DNA of 64,000 nt, from NCBI RefSeq assembly GCF_002087335.1, contig NZ_MWVJ01000015.1, positions 1-64,000 on the forward strand, read 5' to 3'. Of the stretch, positions 57,916 through 64,000 are shown in pieces. The stretch is from Pseudophaeobacter leonis. Lineage in GTDB: Bacteria; Pseudomonadota; Alphaproteobacteria; Rhodobacterales; Rhodobacteraceae. Position 1 is the stretch's first letter, and each line of letters starts with the position of its first letter. Under the pieces are notes generated by a model. That model saw nothing but the letters and a program-made list of their open reading frames with translations, was not told the origin of the DNA and did no database searches. The position numbers were made by a program, and so were the translations under genes.

Positions 57916-58688
57916 ATGAGTATTTTTGCGGCTCTTGCTACCAATGTGTCCTCCGCCCTGTCCAGGGGCCTGTGCACTAGCCTGTGCACCAGCCTGTGTT
58001 TCCTGCTGCCCAGCCTGACCTCGGCGCAGCATCTTGAGGGGGCGGCCCCAGAGCCAGTGGTGGTTGAGTTGTTTACCTCGCAGGGCTGCTCGTCTTGTCC
58101 CCCGGCGGATGCAATTCTGAAGCAGTTGGCCCAGCGACGGGATGTTCTGGCCCTGGCGCTGCACGTTGACTACTGGGACTACATTGGCTGGAAGGATATT
58201 TTTGCCAGCCCTGCCTTTAGTCGTCGCCAAAAGGGCTATGCCCATAGGGCGGGTCGCAAAATGATCTACACGCCGCAAATGATGTCATGGGGCACCAGGC
58301 CATCTCGGGCGCTGATGCCATGGCGATCTCGGAGGCAATTCAGGCGCATCAGTCAACGCCGCGCCCTGTGGCGCTGGACATCAAAAGGAGCGGCAGGCAC
58401 CTGACCCTGTCGCTGGTGCCGCGTATTGCGCTGCCGGATCATCCCATCTCTATTCAGATCGCGCGCTATGCGCCGCTTAAATCTGTTGATATTGCGCGCG
58501 GAGAGCTGGCGGGCCACCGGATCACCTATGCAAATGTGGTGGAGGAGTTGCAGCAGATCGAGGTCTGGGACGGGCAGCAGGCAATCTCCATCACGGTTGA
58601 CTTTGATGGCGCGCAGCCGGGGGCTGTTTTGGTGCAGCAGGGCCCCTATGGGGCAATGCTTGCCGCCGCGCATATCGCACCGGACTGA
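57916..58688 (+). CDS. DUF1223 family secreted thioredoxin-fold protein (one frameshift)
   Basis: About 257 residues. A signal peptide with a repeated LCTS unit ends LPSLTSAQ. The mature chain has VVVELFTSQGCSSCPPAD, a CxxC thioredoxin-like site, and HVDYWDYIGWKD, the DUF1223 signature. One G is missing near 58288; repair joins TPQM-M to VMGHQAISGADAMA. The C-terminal half is beta-rich. The family is periplasmic and of unproven redox function. The ATG at 57916 follows GATCCGGAT, a weak site. Confidence 0.87.
57969..58004 (+). repeat. 12-bp tandem array in a signal peptide
   Basis: Three 12-base units (GCCTGTGCAC(T/C)A and one variant) encode LCTS-LCTS-LCFL in the hydrophobic core of the DUF1223 signal peptide, adding two extra Cys before the cleavage site. 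Confidence 0.8.
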
Positions 58689-58763
58689 GGCAGGCTTGGT
58701 TTGCGACCTCTAAGGTCCGAGCCAAAGTTCTAAACCTTTGAGGCCTGTGCCTTTGGTAGTCGG

Positions 58764-59725
58764 CTAGCTGGTCGAAGCCGGGTATTGTGCCGGGTTATCT
58801 GCCGGGTTTTCTGTCGGCGCAGCAGGTTTTGGAATCGGAACATAGGGTTTCCAGCGCCGGTGGATCCAGAACCAGTGTCCCATGTGGCGACGCACAACGC
58901 CTTCTAGGTCATCGCAAATGGCTTTTGTCATGGTGATAGGGTCGGATGCAGGAATTTCCGCGTTCAAAAGCACCTCAAAATCCAGGCCGTTTTCCTGCCG
59001 GATCGCATAGACCGGAATAAGGGCAGCGCCATATTTCAGAGCCAGCTCAGCAGGCACCGTTGAGGTCACAGCTGGTTTGCCAAAAAAGTCGATCAGCTCG
59101 CCGCCATGAACATGCAGATCAGCGACGATGGCAATGATTCCACCCTTTTTGAGATGGCGCACCATTTCGACCATGCCGCGGCGCCCCTGTTCGAACATTG
59201 GCGTGCCAATCCGTTCGATGGTCGCCACATAATGGGCGTTGAAAAAGGGATTAGCCATGCGGCGGTACAGGGCTCCCATGGCAAAGCCACGCGAGATCAA
59301 ACCGGCACGGGCCGCATCGTAATTGCCAAAATGACCGGTGACCAGAATGACCGGCCGCCCCGATGCCCGCGCCTCTTCCAGAGCCTTTAGACCCGGCCCG
59401 GTGATTGGGGCCGCATGGGCACGTTTGAGAAAAGGAGCGCCAGCGTAAAGCTCTGTAATGGTACGCCCCGCATTATTGCCGACTTCGCGGCAGAGACGGG
59501 ACACATCTTCGTCAGTCAGCTCCGGGCAGGTGAGAGCAAGGTTTTCGCGCACTCTGCGGTCAAACCCGATGACAGACCCCAGCGCGCTGATCAGCTTTCC
59601 CATCAAAGGGATGCGCCAGCGGTAGGGCACAAGACCCGCCAGTCCCAAAACACCCCGCGGGCAATGTTTTCGGCAAAATAGGAGGCCCGTTTTCTGGCCG
59701 AAAGTTGCGAGGGGGCTAGGGGCAT
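58764..59725 (-). CDS. Lipid A biosynthesis acyltransferase family protein (LpxL/HtrB-like; one frameshift)
   Basis: A membrane-associated acyltransferase of about 320 residues that adds secondary acyl chains to lipid A or a related lipid. VILVTGHFGNYDAARAGLI is the HxxxxD/E-type catalytic motif; ALYRRMANPFFN, GGIIAIVADLHVHGGELIDFFG and MGHWFWIHRRWKPY are typical of the LpxL/M family. The conserved start reads MPLAPSQLSARKRASYFAEN from 59725; a frame change near 59658 joins it to RGVLGLAGLVPYRWRIPLMG. The tail is a repeated NPAxx segment. It faces fliG with two hairpins between. Confidence 0.85.
58777..58812 (-). repeat. 12-bp tandem array at the acyltransferase C-terminus
   Basis: Three units of GCCGGGT(A/T)(T/A)(T/C)T type at 58777, 58789 and 58801 encode ENPAD-NPAQ-type tetrapeptides at the end of the acyltransferase. 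Confidence 0.8.
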
Positions 59726-59867
59726 ATAGGGCTGGCCTGCGGTGGTTAACGATCACAGGTAAATCATACTCCCCGCTGAACTGGGGCACAACCTGTGACC
59801 TTCTGAGCCGTCCAAGGCGCGAAACATCTGGGAGTGTCCGCCGGGCAGGCTGCGCTGAGGTCCGCGA

Positions 59868-59921
59868 AAGGCCGTGAATCACGGCCTTGACCTGATGTTT
59901 CACCGGGTAACTCACCCGGTG
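59868..59921. other. Twin perfect hairpins between fliG and the acyltransferase gene
   Basis: AAGGCCGTGA / TCACGGCCTT (59868-59888) and CACCGGGT / ACCCGGTG (59901-59921) lie 12 bases apart. Neither is followed by a T-run on the minus strand, so they may be attenuator, processing or protein-binding sites as well as weak terminators of fliG. Confidence 0.6.
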
Positions 59922-59950
59922 GTCACGCTATGGGGCAGAGAAAAGGGACG

Positions 59951-61065
59951 TTAAGCCTCCTCTTCCTCCTCATCCGCTTTAAGCTCTATCTCACCGCTTG
60001 TGATCAGATCACGCATCGCAGAAACGATCAGACCAAACGCAGTTTCACCATCAGTGCGTTTGACCTTGCCGCGTTCTCCCACTTCTTCGCGGATGTTCGT
60101 GGCCATCCTGCTGGACATATTGTCGAGCAGGAAATCATTGGTGGCGATGTCGTCTTCATCGGTGGCAAAGGCGATGGCCGTGACCAGTTCGGGAATTGCC
60201 AGAACACGCATCAGTTTTGGTACATCCAGCGGCTGCATACGCTGTCGATCAGACCGTAGGTGAAGATCGACTTGCGCACGTCGGTGGCAAACTCTTCATC
60301 TTCTTCTACCAGCGCAATGAGAACTTCTTCTCGCTTGGCCGCGGCGGCCTCGGTCAAGATGGCACCAACCCGTTGACCCGGCGTGGCATCAAAGGCGAGA
60401 TCTGGGCGGGCATCAACCTGGGCTGCAAGGGATAGGCCAATGCGATCAACGGTTTCTGGTGTGACGTTGCTGGTGTGGCTAACGGCGTAGGTGATCTGGC
60501 GCGCGACTGGACCCGGAAGGTGTACCAGCATTTGGGCCGCCTTGGCGGTGTCAAGCTTTGACAGCAGAACGGCTGGAACCTCGATGCTTTCGCCCTCTGC
60601 CAATGAGGCGAGGTCTTCTGGTGGCAGCGCCTTCAAACGCTCCCAGGGATCGCCAAACTGGCGCACGCCTGCCTCTTTGCGCAGACGACTGGCGGTCTGG
60701 CGACTGATGCGCCCGTCCATGGCGGTCAGCGCACCGGCCAGTCCATTTGGAAAAGTCAGGCCAACATTGTCGAGCATTTCGGCAAATTCGCTGGCCACCG
60801 CATAGAGCGTGTCACGATCGACCAGACGCATCCGGCCCATCTGCTGGGTCAGTTCCATCTGTAAATCGTCCGGCAGATCCTCGATTGGGATGTCGGCGCC
60901 TTCATTGAGCAAGAGACGCACAACAATCGCAGCCTTCGCCTTGCCGCTCAGTTTTGTGGCGCCCATAGACGATCCCCCCATGCCAGCAGGAGCCGGAGGA
61001 GAAAAGTCTCCCATCCCGCCGCCACCGGTGGTCATTGGTAGAGCCAACATATCGTCTTGCAGCAT
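59951..61065 (-). CDS. fliG: Flagellar motor switch protein FliG-like (one frameshift)
   Basis: A C-ring protein of about 371 residues that transmits switching and torque. A Gly/Pro/Met-rich start precedes KLSGKAKAAIVVRLLLNEGADI, the N-terminal domain, then EDLPDDLQMELTQQMGRMRLVD, armadillo-like helices, and the C-terminal RGKVKRTDGETAFGLIVSAMRDLI torque-ring region. One base is missing near 60242; repair joins FTYGLIDS to MQPLDVPKLMRVLAIPE. The divergent N-terminus is usual in this bacterial group. No other flagellar gene is in the window. Confidence 0.85.
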
Positions 61066-61141
61066 TCTAGCACCCTAGCCAAAAAGATTCTTTTTCGGTC
61101 AGGTTCAAACTACACCGTAAGCGGTAAATAAAAGCTGAAGT

Positions 61142-61676
61142 TCAATAGCTTGTTGTGGCACCGGTTTCCAAAGCCTGCCGCAATGCGGCTTCTGGCCATG
61201 TATTTATACCGCCGCGGGCGCGAATTTCTTTCCACTGGATCATCGCCAGACCGAATTGACCTTCTTCAACAAAGCCTTGCCCCATGTAAGAGCGCGCCAA
61301 AAGGTTGTCGGGGTCCTGCGCAATGGCCTGATCATAATAGGCATTGGCAAGGGACCGGTTGCCCAGCTTGCGATGGGGTAAAGCCCCAGTAGGTCAAAAC
61401 ACGCGCAGCGCTTTGGTCGCTCATGGCCGCCAGTACCGCCTGGGCATCCTCATTGCGTCCGGCATAGGCCAGCTCGCGCACCGCATCAAACAACCCGTCC
61501 TGGTTGAGCGAGGACTGCTTGGGGCGCACGCAGCGGCCCTTTTCCTCATCCCAGACCCTTTTGCCTTTGCAGGTTTTTGTCGTGTCTGTGGGTTTGGGGG
61601 GATTCCAGTCATTGTCACCAGCCGCGAAGGCCGCAACAGGCAGGGTTAGGGCCGCGGCAAGAACGAGAAAACGCAT
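61142..61676 (-). CDS. Small secreted protein with TPR-like C-terminus (one frameshift)
   Basis: About 178 residues. The signal peptide is MRFLVLAAALTLPVAAFAAG. A Cys-containing segment (TKTCKGKRVWDEEKGRCVRP) is followed by helical TPR-like repeats (DGLFDAVRELAYAGRNEDAQ). One extra C near 61385 breaks the frame; repair joins YWGFT to HRKLGNRSLANAYYDQAIAQ and continues to ...QALETGATTSY at 61142. The role is unknown; tetratricopeptide proteins of this type often assist envelope assembly. Confidence 0.75.
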
Positions 61677-61832
61677 GAAAAAACTCCGGCTGATTTGAAT
61701 TGCCCCCAGTATAGCCCCAAAAGGTCGCCGCTGCGAAGAATCATCGAATTAGCGACTACTCACGTTGCTGTGATTTGCTGCGACTTTGGCCTCGCGGATA
61801 AAGGGCCGCGCAGATTAAGCGCCGCGGGGCAC

Positions 61833-61864
61833 AAAAAAAACGCCCTGCTGTTCAGGCAGGGCGT
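61833..61864 (-). terminator. Rho-independent terminator after purB
   Basis: ACGCCCTGC and GCAGGGCGT pair around a 7-base loop and are followed on the minus strand by eight T. Confidence 0.9.
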
Positions 61865-61905
61865 CTCTGGTATAGCATCTGGTGTCTCTTGTCTGGCCAG
61901 CGGGC

Positions 61906-63210
61906 CTAGGCGCCAAACACCCGCTTAAAGATCGTATCAACGTGCTTGGTGTGATAATCCATGTCGAATTTTTCCTCGACACCCTGTTCGCCGAGGGCCG
62001 CAACCACTTCGGCGTCCGCCAGCAGCAACTCGCGAAATCAAGGCGCTCTTCCCAGACTTTCAAAGCGTTGCGTTGCACCATGGAATAGGCATCTTCACGC
62101 GAAACACCGGCCTGTGTCAGCGCCAGAAGAACCCGCCTGGCTCATCACCAGGCCAGGAAACTTATTCATGTTGTCCAGCATGTTGTCGGGGAAGATCAGC
62201 ATCTTCTCAATAACACCTGTCAAACGCGCCAGGGCAAAGTCCAGCGTGACACAGCAATCGGGGCCAATGGCGCGCTCAACAGACGAGTGCGAGATATCGC
62301 GCTCGTGCCACAGGGCGACGTTTTCCATCGCGGGGATCACGGCAGAGCGCACCAGACGGGCCAGACCGGTGAGGTTTTCCGTCAGAACTGGGTTCTTCTT
62401 ATGCGGCATGGCGGACGAGCCTTTTTGTCCCATCGAGAAGAATTCCGCGCCTTCCAGCACCTCGGTGCGCTGCATGTGGCGGATTTCGGTGGCGACGTTT
62501 TCGATCGACGAGGCAATGACGCCAAGGGTGGCAAAGAACATGGCGTGGCGGTCGCGCGGAATCACCTGGGTCGAAATGGGCTCGGGGCTCAGGCCCAGCT
62601 CGGCGCAGACGTGCTCTTCAACAGCAGGGTCGACATTGGCAAAGGTGCCGACAGCGCCCGAAATAGCACCGGTTGCGATTTCTTCACGGGCCAGTTTCAG
62701 ACGTGACAGGTTGCGGTCCATTTCGGCATAAAATCGCGCAAATGTCAGCCCCATGGTGGTGGGCTCGGCGTGGATGCCATGGCTGCGGCCAACACGGACA
62801 GTGTTTTTGTGTTCCAGCGCGCGTGTTTTCAGAGCAGCCAGCAGGGCTTCCATGTCCTTGATCAGGATATCCGAGGCGCGCACCAGCTGCACGTTGAAAC
62901 AGGTGTCCAAAACATCGGAAGAGGTCATGCCCTGATGCACAAAGCGGGCCTCTTCAGAGCCCACATGTTCTGCCAGATGGGTGAGAAAGGCGATGACGTC
63001 ATGTTTGGTGACGGCTTCGATTTCGTCGATGCGCGCGACATCAAATTCCACGTCCTTGGCTTTCCAGACCGCGTCGGCGTTTTCGCGGGGGATGACACCG
63101 AGGTTGGCCATGGCCTCGCAGGCATGGGCCTCAATCTCGTACCAGATGCGGAACTTGGTCTCGGGCGACCAAATGGCGACCATTTCGGGGCGTGAATAGC
63201 GAGGGATCAT
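61906..63210 (-). CDS. purB: Adenylosuccinate lyase (two frameshifts)
   Basis: A purine biosynthesis enzyme of about 434 residues that splits adenylosuccinate and SAICAR. The start IPRYSRPEMVAIWSPETKF is typical of the family. TSSDVLDTCFNVQLVRA and VGRSHGIHAEPTTMGLTFA are active-site regions, and the signature GSSAMPHKKNPVLTENLTGL is exact. Frames break near 62125 and near 62037 (one T missing); repair continues FPGLVMSQRVLLALTQAGVS, then ERLDFRELLLADAEVVAALG, ending DTIFKRVFGA at 61906. purB is required for purine synthesis, so sequence error is likely. Confidence 0.95.
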
Positions 63211-63343
63211 GGGCGAAAGCACCTTTATGGGAGTGTCCAGTTGATACCGCGCGTCATAAGCGAGGTGAGCCGATTGGGCAAGTCTGGCCACGCTTTGGTG
63301 GAAAATGTCGCAAGAGGAAGGGATTGGGGGCGGGCGGCGGCTG

Positions 63344-63365
63344 GCCGCTGCCTAGCCGCTGCCTA
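63344..63365 (-). repeat. 11-bp exact tandem duplication after the OsmC gene
   Basis: GCCGCTGCCTA occurs twice end to end (63344 and 63355) immediately after the stop of the leftward OsmC-domain gene. The period is not a multiple of three. Confidence 0.8.
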
Positions 63366-63370
63366 GCGGA

Positions 63371-64000
63371 TCACCCTGACGTGGCGGGCTCCTGTGCCAA
63401 TGTCGTGGTGACCTTAGAGCTGTGCTCAAGAGTGCGATGCACCGGGCATTTATCGGCGATCTCCAGCAGCTTGGCACGCTGGTCGGCGTCCAGAGGGCCA
63501 CAGATCCGAATGGTCCGGGTGAAATGGTCTATTTTGGCAGGCCCCGAAGGCTGCGCCTCCTGCGCGTGTACCTTGTCGTGACAGCCATCACCGCTGATGC
63601 TGTCCAGCGGCCAGCCTTTACGGCGGGCGTACATCCGCAGGGTCATCGATGTGCAGGCCCCGAGGCCGGCCGAGACAAAGCCGTAGGGCGACATGCCCTT
63701 GTTGGTGCCGCCATAGGCCAGAGGCTCATCGGCAAAGGCGTGATGATGGGGGCCTGACTGAATGTCTTGCAAAAATCCTGCCGGATCGGCCTCGCTCACC
63801 CGCAAAACGCCCTCTGGTGCACCGGGGGGCGGGGCAGGTGGGCTCAGATCGATATAGCGGCTGGCCCAGGCCGAAATGACCTCGGCGGCATATTCCGCAT
63901 CCTGTGCCCGGGTGATCAGGTGATCCGCATCATCCAGGGTGACAAAGCTTTTGGGATGTTTGGCGGCGGAAAATATCTCGGAGGCATTGTCGATGCTGAC
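63371..64000 (-). CDS. Alpha/beta hydrolase-OsmC fusion protein, C-terminal part (5' end outside window)
   Basis: About 209 residues are visible. The first part is the end of an alpha/beta hydrolase domain (KHPKSFVTLDDADHLITRAQ, with the catalytic His in DADH). A Pro-rich linker follows, then an OsmC-type peroxide-stress domain (DEPLAYGGTNKGMSPYGFVS; ACTSMTLRMYARRKGW), with Cys in GACTSMT and KCPVHRTLEHSS. Bifunctional hydrolase-OsmC proteins of this order are common in alphaproteobacteria and are thought to detoxify organic peroxides. The frame is open to the right edge. Confidence 0.88.
   Translation of the reverse strand, partial: VSIDNASEIFSAAKHPKSFVTLDDADHLITRAQDAEYAAEVISAWASRYIDLSPPAPPPGAPEGVLRVSEADPAGFLQDIQSGPHHHAFADEPLAYGGTNKGMSPYGFVSAGLGACTSMTLRMYARRKGWPLDSISGDGCHDKVHAQEAQPSGPAKIDHFTRTIRICGPLDADQRAKLLEIADKCPVHRTLEHSSKVTTTLAQEPATSG

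Overview
The window is about 64 kb of moderately GC-rich bacterial chromosome. Its gene content fits a marine alphaproteobacterium of the Roseobacter group (Rhodobacterales): a heterotetrameric sarcosine oxidase operon, a system I cytochrome c maturation operon with ccmI elsewhere, an Atm1-type exporter, an Fe superoxide dismutase, a yfgM-bamB-der block and a divergent FliG. The call rests on gene families and synteny, not on a marker gene. I see no rRNA, tRNA, CRISPR array, transposase or phage gene.

Layout. 0-6.5 kb: end of a BatD-like protein, an octaheme cytochrome c, a secreted sulfatase and a secreted PafA-like phosphatase. 6.5-8.4 kb: hybrid histidine kinase. 8.7-13.9 kb: leftward lysR, 3-hydroxyacid dehydrogenase, aldehyde dehydrogenase, serine-acetyltransferase-like and VOC genes. 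14.2-17.3 kb: dusA, then leftward ccmI-ruvX-DUF1289. 17.4-23.2 kb: soxB-soxD-soxA-soxG, preceded by a coupled leader ORF and interrupted by a small reverse-strand gene. 23.6-30.2 kb: two related small secreted proteins, FkbM-type methyltransferase, sodB, rarD-like permease, LOG-family protein and a LysM protein. 30.3-39 kb: Atm1-like ABC transporter, membrane EEP-family protein, RND efflux pump with its adaptor. 38.9-42.5 kb: yfgM-like, bamB, der. 42.8-47.3 kb: fatty acid desaturase, HhH/histone-H1-like protein, serS and a small island of unknown genes. 47.4-53.7 kb: yajC-secD-secF, Mth938-like gene, ccmA-B-C-D-G. 53.8-64 kb: a DOPA-dioxygenase-like gene, SDR, acnA, DUF1223, lipid A acyltransferase-like, fliG, a small secreted protein, purB, and an OsmC-domain fusion that runs off the right edge.

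Two global properties matter when reading the gene list. First, about 23 genes, including normally essential ones (serS, secD, secF, bamB, purB), are broken by single-base indels, mostly in short homopolymers, or by an in-frame stop. The simplest reading is sequencing or assembly error, so I annotate each broken gene over its full reconstructed span as one CDS and state where the frame breaks. Second, short degenerate tandem arrays (three to five copies of 10-15 bp) recur at gene junctions and in flexible protein tails or linkers. Inside genes the period is always a multiple of three; outside genes it is often not.

The best candidates for something undescribed are the reverse-strand gene inside the sarcosine oxidase operon, the leader ORF coupled to soxB, the two-gene helical, lysine-rich island between serS and yajC, the pair of related secreted proteins, and the micro-tandem arrays themselves.
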